NCBI GenBank assembly: GCA_031282385.1
Contig: JAITDV010000078.1
Coordinates: 1-5,430, forward strand
Length of the DNA: 5,430 nt
DNA from: Planctomycetaceae bacterium
Lineage (GTDB): Bacteria; Planctomycetota; Planctomycetia; Pirellulales; Thermoguttaceae
Reading direction: 5' to 3'
The translations under genes and the position numbers were made by a program. A model generated the notes under the pieces. The model saw nothing but the letters and a program-made list of their open reading frames with translations, ran no database searches and was not told where the DNA came from. This document shows, in pieces, positions 1 through 5,180 of this stretch (position 1 is the stretch's first letter; each line of letters starts with the position of its first letter).

Positions 1-50
1 CTATCCATTCTTTGTGCGTGTGAATTTCCACGAACAGGACGTAAAACCAT
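1..50 (-). CDS. 5' end of a divergent gene, partial; possibly a BtaB-like SAM methyltransferase
   Basis: Reading leftward from an ATG at 50-48, the - strand is open to the window edge and encodes MVLRPVRGNSHAQRMD, followed by a split codon. The stretch RPVRGNSHAQRM resembles, from memory, the N-terminus of class I S-adenosylmethionine-dependent methyltransferases related to BtaB (betaine-lipid synthesis). In those proteins a similar R/K-G-[DN]-[ST]-H-x-x-R motif precedes the methyltransferase fold. Only 16 residues are visible, so the family is a guess. Upstream on the - strand is a weak purine stretch (AGGG, about 11 bases before the ATG). The gene would be transcribed divergently from the sugar genes. 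It could also be a chance open stretch. Confidence 0.42.
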   Translation of the reverse strand, partial: MVLRPVRGNSHAQRMD

Positions 51-174
51 GTTATAAATTACCCTAATATCACCCCAAAGTCCCATAATAATATTTTTTC
101 TAATAGAAAATAAAAAATAAATTAAATTGTTAAAATTTCAAATTTTGACAAAACAAATTTCCAAAATACCTTTT

Positions 175-274
175 AAACTGTTCACAATTGAATTGTCCTT
201 TACCTTCGCCTGCTTACCTATCTGAAAGCAGGTTTTTACGCTCTTGAGTCACGCAATTCATGTACAAACAGTAT
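175..274 (+). repeat. ~100-bp MITE-like interspersed repeat, copy 1
   Basis: This is one of three related ~100-bp copies in the window. The left end (175-195) and right end (254-274) are imperfect inverted repeats, matching at about 15 of 21 positions; the left end begins AAACTGTTCAC. TA dinucleotides sit at both edges (174-175 and 272-273), compatible with a TA target duplication as made by IS630/Tc1-type transposases. The centre has a hairpin, CCTGCTT (209-215) and AAGCAGG (226-232), followed by TTTTT, which looks like a small terminator on the + strand. Positions 207-232 are identical to 617-642 in copy 2. No coding capacity is visible, so it would be non-autonomous. Confidence 0.8.
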
Positions 275-442
275 ATTCTTTGCCCAAAAAAGTAAAACGA
301 AGTTTCGGATTACATTGTGAAACTTTTCCAATTCTTCGTCCGAAACATAAAAACCGCCAATTGCATTGAGAAATGAAGTACAGCTTTCTTTGTTATTATA
401 CTTTTTGTAGGGCGATAAGCTAATGTTACTGATGTTGGGCTT
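236..442 (-). pseudogene. Possible 3' remnant of an unidentified gene, ending in repeat copy 1
   Basis: On the - strand 68 codons are open between a TGA (complement of 443-445) and a TAA (complement of 236-238), with no ATG or GTG and only an internal TTG. Part of the translation looks protein-like, for example FLNAIGGFYVSDEELEKF followed by a hydrophobic stretch VLLFWAKNILF. The last residues (VHELRDSRA) and the stop are encoded by repeat copy 1, so the element may have inserted into, or just after, a gene that later decayed. I do not recognise the family. It may equally be a chance open stretch in AT-rich DNA, since no start or ribosome site supports expression. Confidence 0.25.
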
Positions 443-496
443 TCATCCTAATTACCGCAAATTTAACTCAAAACATTTTTTGTTACAGAAATTCTC

Positions 497-553
497 AATC
501 CCGCAACTTTACGCCGTGTCAATCAACGCAGTCGTGGGATTATAATTTATCCC
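497..553 (+). other. Competing inverted repeats sharing GGGAT
   Basis: The 9-mer ATCCCGCAA occurs twice (498-506 and 549-557). Between the copies, GGGAT at 536-540 can pair with ATCCC of either one. The first pairing is an imperfect 11-bp stem (497-507 with 531-541). The second is a short stem (536-540 with 549-553) with an 8-base loop. Such mutually exclusive pairings are typical of attenuators, but no gene follows closely and there is no T-run. It may be only a decayed repeat. Confidence 0.3.
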
Positions 554-584
554 GCAAAAAATACTACACCAAGTTAGAAATTTT

Positions 585-686
585 AAACTATTCACACTTT
601 AAATTTCGTTTATCACCGCCTGCTTACCTATCTGAAAGCAGGCTTTTACTTTCTTGAGTTACGCAATTTATAACACGAAATAGTAT
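585..686 (+). repeat. ~100-bp MITE-like interspersed repeat, copy 2
   Basis: Same family and orientation as the copy at 175-274. The left end reads AAACTATTCACACTTTAAAT and is closely matched by the left end of copy 1 and by the reversed right end of the copy at 3311-3411. The right end (about 665-686) has diverged most. TA dinucleotides sit at both edges (584-585 and 684-685). The central hairpin is an 8-bp stem, GCCTGCTT (618-625) and AAGCAGGC (636-643), followed by TTTT. In this orientation it could stop + strand transcription arriving from the left before the cupin gene. Confidence 0.8.
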
Positions 687-738
687 ATCACACTTTTCAA
701 TTCGGTTTTTTTAATGTAACTTCCGATTAACGTACATT

Positions 739-848
739 CAATTTCCCCCTACTATTCATTGTTTGTTGCTGGTGATAGAATGCTTGACGTTTTGTCGTCA
801 GGGAAATTGGCTTTGGCGTGCAAATTGTAAAAAACGAGAGATCGTTTT
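739..848 (+). promoter_or_regulatory. Candidate structured 5' leader of the cupin gene
   Basis: A perfect 9-bp inverted repeat (CAATTTCCC at 739-747, GGGAAATTG at 801-809) encloses two smaller pairings. One is CTAT-t-CA with TG-ATAG (752-758 with 773-778). The other is TGACG with CGTCA (785-789 with 796-800), which abuts the outer stem directly. Together they give a plausible three-way junction in RNA. Downstream, AAAACGA (831-837) and TCGTTTT (842-848) form a 7-bp stem closed by GAGA, a GNRA-type tetraloop. A near-palindrome TTTAG-G-CTAAA (846-856) overlaps the last stem and could compete with it. The ribosome site follows 28 bases after the hairpin. No known riboswitch class was recognised. 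The folding is inferred by eye. Confidence 0.38.
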
Positions 849-876
849 AGGCTAAACAAATTTAACAAAATTTTTT

Positions 877-881
877 GGGAG
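877..881 (+). promoter_or_regulatory. Ribosome binding site fixing the cupin gene start
   Basis: GGGAG lies six bases before the ATG at 888. The only other early in-frame Met (residue 28, at 969) has no purine-rich site before it. This supports the longer protein with its cysteine-rich N-terminus. Confidence 0.75.
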
Positions 882-887
882 TTTAAC

Positions 888-2174
888 ATGATTAAAAGTA
901 ATTGTCATTGTTGTTGCCGTTCTGTTGCAGTTAAGAGCGATAACGTCAGCAAAATATTTCAAGACGCAATGGACGCCGGTAAAGGTATTCTTCGCCTAAC
1001 ACCAACTTGGGTGCCTCGTGTGTTCATGCAACCTGGTCGGCGAATAAAACTTGCGCCTACAGATTGGTATGCGCTTGGGGTTGATCGCGGAGGTATAAAT
1101 GAACGTTGGTTCTCAAGTACAACCGAAGCCGGTAATCCAGGAAGACAACCTGACGAAGGATTAAGTTACGTTAAATTTAACGGACAAAAATTTCTGTTGC
1201 GTGACACTGTTACCGAAGGAAAAGGCACTGTTGTTGGGGATAATATTTGGGACAAATATAAACGTTGGCCAGTCTATTCAAAGTTCTTTGATGATCTTGG
1301 ACCTCTTTTCCATCACCTTCACCAACGCGAAGAACACGCCAAACTCGTTGGTCAAGAAGGCAAACCTGAAGCATATTATTTCCCGCCGCAACTCAACGCC
1401 GCCGAAAATTTCTTCGACTATACGTTCATGGGATTTGAACCTGGCACGACAAAAGATGATGTAAAAAAATGTCTCGAAAATTGGAACAAAGGCGACAACG
1501 GCATTCTTGATCTTTCAAAGGCTTATAGGTTGAAGCGAGGTACGGGTTGGATAGTTCCGGCTGGAGTGTTGCATGCGCCAGGGTCGCTTTGTACTTACGA
1601 ACCGCAATGGGGTTCAGATGTTTTCGGTAGTTTTCAATCGCTGGTTGAACGCAGACAAGTCGAATGGAGTTGGCTTGTGAAAGATGTGCCGCCAGACAAA
1701 CATCACGATCTTGACTATATTATTAGTATGCTTGATTGGGAGAAAAATGTTGATCCGTATTTCAAAAACACGAATTATATTGAGCCGATTGTTGACGAAA
1801 AACAATCGGGGGACGGGTACACGGACAAGTGGATTACTTACGGAAAAATTGATGGCAAACAACTTTTTTCTGCAAAAGAAATCACTGTTTTCCCAGGTTG
1901 CAAATGCACGCTTCACGACGGCGGTGCAAGCGGTTGGATTTTTGTTCAAGGACATGGTAAAGTTGGCGATTTGACGGTTGACACGCCTGTTATGATTAAT
2001 TATGGAGCAGAACCGAATGACGAATTATTTGTTACCGCAACAGCAGCTAAAAATGGCGTAACGATTGAAAATAACGGTAGTGAGCCGCTTGTCGCGTTGC
2101 GTTATTTTGGCCCCGACGCGCATCCATCGACTCCTGATATCGGCGATCACAGAAAATTGAACGCCGAAAAATAG
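888..2174 (+). CDS. Two-cupin protein related to class I mannose-6-phosphate isomerase
   Basis: The 428-residue protein appears cytosolic, with no signal peptide or membrane segment. The first cupin region has the layout of type I phosphomannose isomerase. GPLFHHLHQREEH (138-150) takes the place of the PLSIQVHPD segment, KPEAYYF (159-165) the place of GKTEMWY, and WIVPAGVLHAPG (221-232) the place of the PAGTPHA segment. Likely metal ligands are therefore H143, H145, E161 and H229; the usual Gln ligand would be His here. SLCTYEPQWGSDVF (233-246) resembles the conserved I-x-Q-x-S-D-x-T region after it. A second cupin-like beta domain covers about 315-410. The N-terminus has the cluster C6-H7-C8-C9-C10. 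The neighbouring isomerase gene suggests work on a hexose, sugar phosphate or sugar acid; the substrate cannot be read from sequence. Family fit is good, but exact isomerase activity is inference and a lyxose-isomerase-like role is possible. Confidence 0.85.
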   Translation: MIKSNCHCCCRSVAVKSDNVSKIFQDAMDAGKGILRLTPTWVPRVFMQPGRRIKLAPTDWYALGVDRGGINERWFSSTTEAGNPGRQPDEGLSYVKFNGQKFLLRDTVTEGKGTVVGDNIWDKYKRWPVYSKFFDDLGPLFHHLHQREEHAKLVGQEGKPEAYYFPPQLNAAENFFDYTFMGFEPGTTKDDVKKCLENWNKGDNGILDLSKAYRLKRGTGWIVPAGVLHAPGSLCTYEPQWGSDVFGSFQSLVERRQVEWSWLVKDVPPDKHHDLDYIISMLDWEKNVDPYFKNTNYIEPIVDEKQSGDGYTDKWITYGKIDGKQLFSAKEITVFPGCKCTLHDGGASGWIFVQGHGKVGDLTVDTPVMINYGAEPNDELFVTATAAKNGVTIENNGSEPLVALRYFGPDAHPSTPDIGDHRKLNAEK

Positions 2175-2175
2175 T

Positions 2176-2195
2176 AAATTTGACCATCAAATTTT
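2176..2195 (+). terminator. Weak hairpin directly after the cupin gene stop
   Basis: AAATTTG (2176-2182) and CAAATTT (2188-2194) form a 7-bp stem with a 5-base loop, ending in TTTT. It begins two bases after the TAG. The stem is AT-rich, so at best it is a partial terminator, and read-through into the isomerase gene remains likely. Confidence 0.3.
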
Positions 2196-2206
2196 AACCC
2201 TCAAAA

Positions 2207-2229
2207 TAACGTTAATCTAATTAACGTTA
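2207..2229. promoter_or_regulatory. Perfect 10-bp inverted repeat, candidate operator
   Basis: TAACGTTAAT and ATTAACGTTA flank a 3-base centre (CTA). Each arm contains AACGTT. It lies seven bases before a TATAAT box, where a -35 region would be, so a dimeric repressor or activator could bind here to control the isomerase gene. The 8-mer ATTAACGT of the right arm also occurs at 726-733 upstream of the cupin gene, hinting at a shared regulator. It is too AT-rich, and lacks a T-run, to be a good terminator. Confidence 0.45.
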
Positions 2230-2236
2230 CAAAAAA

Positions 2237-2242
2237 TATAAT
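2237..2242 (+). promoter_or_regulatory. Candidate -10 box for the isomerase gene
   Basis: An exact TATAAT lies 51 bases before the ATG at 2294. No TTGACA-like -35 is seen at normal spacing; AATCTA occupies that place, inside the inverted repeat. In AT-rich DNA a chance match is possible, but the inverted repeat just upstream makes a regulated promoter plausible. Confidence 0.35.
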
Positions 2243-2293
2243 TTAATTACAATCAATTAACAACCATTAAATTAAAAAATAAGGAGAACTATA

Positions 2294-3298
2294 ATGTCAA
2301 GACCTGTTACTCTTACGACGGGACAATGGGCTGATCTTAAACTTGCAGAGCTTGCGCCGAAGGCGAAAAGTTTTGGTTATGACGGACTGGAACTTGCGTG
2401 TTGGGGTGAGTTGTTTGACGTGCAGCGGGCAATAAAAGAAGGCGATTATTGCGCTAAAAGACGGGAAATTTTGAGTCAAAACGGACTTGGAATTTGGGCA
2501 ATTCAATCACATCTTGTCGGTCAAGCAATTCTTGACCAGATTGATTTGCGGCACAAAGCGGTTTTGCCGGATTATGTCTGGGGCGATGGTAACCCCGCAG
2601 GCGTAAACGAGCGTGCGGTCAATGAGTACAAAGACACGGCGCGTGCGGCTCAAAAACTTGGAGTGAAAGTTGTTACTGGTTTTACAGGTTCGAGTATCTG
2701 GCAATATTTTTATTCTTTTCCTCCGGTGCCGCAGAGTTGGATAGATGACGGATTCAAATTGTTGGCAGACCGTTTCAATCCGATTCTTGATGTGTTTGGC
2801 GAGTGTGGGGTGAAGTTTGCGCTTGAGGTTCATCCGACGGAGATTGCTTTTGATTTTTACACGGCGGAGCGTGCGCTTGATGTGTTGAAGTATAGACCGG
2901 AGTTTGGGTTTAATTTTGATCCGTCTCATTTGATTTGGCAAGGAGTTGATCCTGTTGAATTTTTGTACAGATTTAAGGATCGGATTTACCATGTTCACAT
3001 GAAGGATGCGATTGTTACGTTGAATGGCAAGACCGGCATTTTGGCGTCGCATTTGAATTTTGGCGATTACAGACGTGGTTGGGATTTCAGATCGCTTGGG
3101 CATGGCGGCGTAAATTTCGAGGAGATAATAAGGGCGTTGAACAATATTGGTTACAATGGACCTTTATCTGTTGAATGGGAAGACATGGGAATGGAGCGTG
3201 AGTTTGGTGCAACGGAAGCTGCCGCCTTCGTCAAACAAATCGACTTCTCCCCAAGTAATGTAGCATTTGACGGCGCATTCGATAAAGAGAACCAATAA
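2294..3298 (+). CDS. Sugar phosphate isomerase/epimerase (xylose isomerase-like TIM barrel)
   Basis: The 334-residue protein belongs to the AP endonuclease family 2 / IolE-like superfamily, whose members isomerise or epimerise sugars, inososes or keto-sugars with a divalent metal. The start is set by AAGGAG at 2281-2286, seven bases before ATG. The barrel shows FGYDGLEL (27-34) on the first strands, LEVHPTE (177-183), NFDPSHLIWQG (207-217), HVHMKD (233-238) and SVEWED (292-297). By family comparison the metal ligands are probably E178, D209, H235 and E294, with H180 and H212 nearby in the active site. All are present, so the enzyme should be active. There is no export signal, and the length is normal for the family. 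It follows the cupin gene by 119 bases, and the two may form one sugar-use unit. The specific substrate is not deducible; myo-inositol-type, xylose-type or keto-sugar substrates all occur in this family. Confidence 0.93.
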   Translation: MSRPVTLTTGQWADLKLAELAPKAKSFGYDGLELACWGELFDVQRAIKEGDYCAKRREILSQNGLGIWAIQSHLVGQAILDQIDLRHKAVLPDYVWGDGNPAGVNERAVNEYKDTARAAQKLGVKVVTGFTGSSIWQYFYSFPPVPQSWIDDGFKLLADRFNPILDVFGECGVKFALEVHPTEIAFDFYTAERALDVLKYRPEFGFNFDPSHLIWQGVDPVEFLYRFKDRIYHVHMKDAIVTLNGKTGILASHLNFGDYRRGWDFRSLGHGGVNFEEIIRALNNIGYNGPLSVEWEDMGMEREFGATEAAAFVKQIDFSPSNVAFDGAFDKENQ

Positions 3299-3310
3299 AG
3301 AAACGGCGAT

Positions 3311-3411
3311 AAACTGTTCATACTATAAATTGCGCGACTCAAGAGCATAAAAGCCTGTTTTCCGATAGGTGAGCAGGCGAAGGTAAAGGAAATTTAAAGT
3401 GTGAACAGTTT
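3311..3411 (-). repeat. ~100-bp MITE-like interspersed repeat, copy 3 (inverted)
   Basis: This is the best-preserved copy, lying 12 bases after the isomerase stop and reversed relative to the copies at 175 and 585. Its ends (3311-3331 and 3391-3411) match as inverted repeats at 19 of 21 positions, beginning AAACTGTTCA and ending TGAACAGTTT. TA sits at both edges (3310-3311 and 3411-3412). The central hairpin (GCCTG at 3353-3357 side with CAGGC at 3374-3378 side) carries a mismatch, and its T-run lies on the - strand. It is therefore not a terminator for the isomerase transcript, but the whole element could fold into one long hairpin at the transcript's 3' end. Confidence 0.82.
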
Positions 3412-3443
3412 AAAAACACCCGACTGAATAGTTACGAAAGAGT

Positions 3444-3508
3444 TATAAAAATTTATCAGATTCCAAGCCGGCGGCTGGATACGAACATTTCTTTATTTTT
3501 ACAAAAAA
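3444..3508 (+). promoter_or_regulatory. trpE leader: weak -10, small hairpin, no Shine-Dalgarno
   Basis: TATAAA at 3444-3449 could be a -10 box, but no good -35 is seen. AGCC (3466-3469) and GGCT (3473-3476) form a small GC-rich hairpin 32 bases before the start, followed by a T-rich tract (3488-3500). No leader peptide with a run of Trp codons is present, so classical trp attenuation is not supported. The bases just before the ATG (TTTTTACAAAAAA) contain no Shine-Dalgarno sequence. Confidence 0.3.
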
Positions 3509-5026
3509 ATGGCAACTGATCTTGAACAATTTTTAATTGAGTGTCAACAAGCTGATGTTGTTCCGGTAACACGGCAACTTATGGCTGATTTGCATACGCC
3601 GGTTTCGTTATTGAAACGGTTTTACAATAATCGTGAAGGTGTTTTTTTGCTGGAGAGTATTGAAGGCGGTGAAAAATGGGGACGTTATTCGTTTCTTGGA
3701 ATTGCACAACATGCCTTTGTTGAGATTTACAAGGATTATGTTTCTGTCAGAGAGTACAACGAATCCGGTTCTCCGATCAACGAAAATATAATTTTGCACG
3801 AAAATAAGCCGCTTCAAGTCTTGCGTGAATTGATGTCGCATTATCGTACTGTTGATCAAACTGATTTACCGCGTTTTTTTGGCGGACTTGTTGGTTATTT
3901 TGCTTACGAGATGACAACTTTTTTTGAAAATATCCCAAGCCGTCTTGAAAATGAACCATTTGCAAGTTTCATGATTCCGAGAACGATGTTAATTTTGGAC
4001 AATGTTAAACAGACGTTGACGATATGTGTATTGACGTTTCCGAACCGGAATTTATGTTACGATAATTGCGGCGAGGACAAAGAGCGGAGCAAGGAGAAAT
4101 TATTTCAACTTGCAATTGAAGAAATAAACCGTATAACCGGCGAATTGGAAAAGCCGATGGCGTTGCCGCAACCGGAAGGTAATACGCAGAAAAAGTTGAA
4201 GTTGAAGCCGGTTTTGACGGAGGAGGAATATTGTAGAAGGGTTGAGGTTATCAAGGAGCATATTGTGGCGGGTGATTTGATTCAATGCGTATTCTCGCAA
4301 CAATTCATATCTGAAAATACACCTGATGCGGTTTCACTTTACAGGGCGTTACGTTTTGCGAATCCTGCGCCGTATTTATTTTTTATGCATCTTGGGGACA
4401 TGGTTTTGGCGGGTTCTTCGCCAGAGACAATGATTCGACTGGAGGGTAAAACGGCAACATTGCGACCTATTGCCGGAACGCGAAAACGCGGCGTAACTGA
4501 ACAACGTGACCGTGAACTTGCGGATGAGATGTTGCAAGACCCGAAAGAAAAGGCAGAACATTTGATGTTGGTTGATTTGGGGCGGAATGATCTTGGAAGA
4601 ATTGCAAAAACGGGAACGGTGCAAGTTACGGATTTAATGTTTATTGAGAGGCATCCTCATGTTATGCATCTTGTATCCAATGTTGTCGCGCAACTTGAGG
4701 ACGGTTTTGATGGATTGGATTTATTCGAGTCAACTTTTCCGGCGGGAACTTTGAGCGGTGCGCCAAAGGTGAGGGCAATGCAAGTTATTGCGGAACAGGA
4801 AACTGTATCACGCGGAGTTTATGGCGGCGCCGCAGGTTATATTTCGTTCAATGGCAATATTGATTTTGCAATTACTATCAGAACCGCCAAAATTCACAAC
4901 GGAAAACTTACAGCACAAGCCGGCGGAGGAATCGTTTATGATTCCATTCCAGAATTAGAACGAAAAGAAACTATAAACAAAGCAATGGGCATCTCAAGAG
5001 CTATCGAAATGTTGGAAAATCTATAA
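3509..5026 (+). CDS. trpE: Anthranilate synthase component I
   Basis: TrpE converts chorismate to anthranilate, the first committed step of tryptophan synthesis, using ammonia passed from the glutaminase TrpG. The 505 residues are full length for the family. The N-terminal domain has the feedback site LLESIEGGEKWGRYSF (47-62), where E49 and S50 would contact tryptophan. The chorismate-binding domain (about 235-500) has NPAPYLFF (285-292), GSSPE (302-306), RPIAGTRKRG (319-328), DLGRNDLGR (356-364), TFPAGTLSGAPK (409-420) and AGGGIVYDS (471-479). PIAGT, rather than the PIKGT of aminodeoxychorismate synthase, argues for TrpE over PabB. The ATG at 3509 gives the expected N-terminus (VVPVTRQLMADLHTPVS), although it lacks a ribosome site. 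No trpG, trpD or trpC follows, so in this window it looks monocistronic. Tryptophan feedback inhibition is likely from the conserved site. Confidence 0.97.
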   Translation: MATDLEQFLIECQQADVVPVTRQLMADLHTPVSLLKRFYNNREGVFLLESIEGGEKWGRYSFLGIAQHAFVEIYKDYVSVREYNESGSPINENIILHENKPLQVLRELMSHYRTVDQTDLPRFFGGLVGYFAYEMTTFFENIPSRLENEPFASFMIPRTMLILDNVKQTLTICVLTFPNRNLCYDNCGEDKERSKEKLFQLAIEEINRITGELEKPMALPQPEGNTQKKLKLKPVLTEEEYCRRVEVIKEHIVAGDLIQCVFSQQFISENTPDAVSLYRALRFANPAPYLFFMHLGDMVLAGSSPETMIRLEGKTATLRPIAGTRKRGVTEQRDRELADEMLQDPKEKAEHLMLVDLGRNDLGRIAKTGTVQVTDLMFIERHPHVMHLVSNVVAQLEDGFDGLDLFESTFPAGTLSGAPKVRAMQVIAEQETVSRGVYGGAAGYISFNGNIDFAITIRTAKIHNGKLTAQAGGGIVYDSIPELERKETINKAMGISRAIEMLENL

Positions 5027-5032
5027 GATTTA

Positions 5033-5071
5033 TATCATTTCACTCGAACACAATATTCGCGTGAAATGATA
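5033..5071 (+). terminator. Long hairpin after trpE
   Basis: An 11-bp perfect stem (TATCATTTCAC at 5033-5043, GTGAAATGATA at 5061-5071) continues, after one mismatch, with CGAA/TTCG (5045-5048 with 5056-5059) around a 7-base loop. It starts seven bases after the trpE stop. There is no T-run after it on either strand, so it may act as a 3'-end stabiliser or a non-canonical terminator rather than a classic intrinsic terminator. Confidence 0.5.
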
Positions 5072-5180
5072 CTCTGAAACGATTATAAATAGTTAGTTGT
5101 CCCTGAAAAAGTCTTTTTGTTGTTTTAATGGTAGCCAACTTGTTCACGGCGAGTTCGTTTGAGCATCTGAATGGGGACTT
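5072..5180. other. Intergenic segment with no recognised gene
   Basis: No convincing coding sequence on either strand. A small palindrome AAAAAG-T-CTTTTT lies at 5106-5118. Motifs GTCCCTG (5099-5105) and GGGGAC (5173-5178) lie toward its two ends and may belong to a decayed insertion sequence together with the tandem repeat that follows, but no transposase fragment can be identified. Confidence 0.4.

Larger units (their letters stand above)
51..887. other. Long intergenic region with no intact gene
   Basis: This region lies between the divergent edge gene and the cupin gene. Positions 51-174 are very AT-rich with no clear element, although TTGACA occurs at 145-150 without a convincing -10 box. 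The rest holds two copies of the short inverted-repeat element, a possible coding remnant on the - strand, competing hairpins at 497-553, and a leader-like structured segment from about 739. An 8-bp inverted repeat (GTTTCGGA at 302-309, TCCGAAAC at 339-346) also lies here. No ORF with both a start codon and a ribosome site was found. Confidence 0.7.

Noticed and set aside
145..173. TTGACA at 145-150 as a + strand promoter
   Set aside because: No acceptable -10 box at 16-18 bases, and the sequence leads into a repeat with a terminator-like hairpin rather than a gene.
175..686. The repeats as a CRISPR array
   Set aside because: Copies are ~100 bp, over 300 bp apart, occur in both orientations and have terminal inverted repeats; there is no regular short-repeat/spacer pattern and no cas gene.
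784..833. TTGACG near 784 as -35 of the cupin gene promoter
   Set aside because: The sequence 17 bases downstream (TGGCTT) is not -10-like, and this TTGACG falls in the predicted hairpin at 785-800.
1201..1464. 87-codon + strand ORF inside the cupin gene
   Set aside because: It lies wholly in another frame of a well-supported gene, has no ribosome site and no recognisable motifs.
2507..3103. 198-codon - strand ORF opposite the isomerase gene
   Set aside because: It is the antisense of a conserved TIM-barrel gene; its Arg/Lys/Ile-rich translation is typical of antisense shadow frames.
3440..3508. Tryptophan attenuator leader before trpE
   Set aside because: No small ORF with consecutive Trp codons and no pair of alternative stems with a terminator was found.
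3509..5026. Calling the chorismate-binding enzyme PabB or an isochorismate synthase
   Set aside because: The PIAGT motif and the LLES feedback motif with full-length N-terminal domain fit TrpE; PabB typically has PIKGT.
5125..5166. Short - strand ORF MLKRTRREQVGYH
   Set aside because: Only 13 residues with no ribosome site or recognisable family. It might be a transposase start scrap, but nothing supports that.
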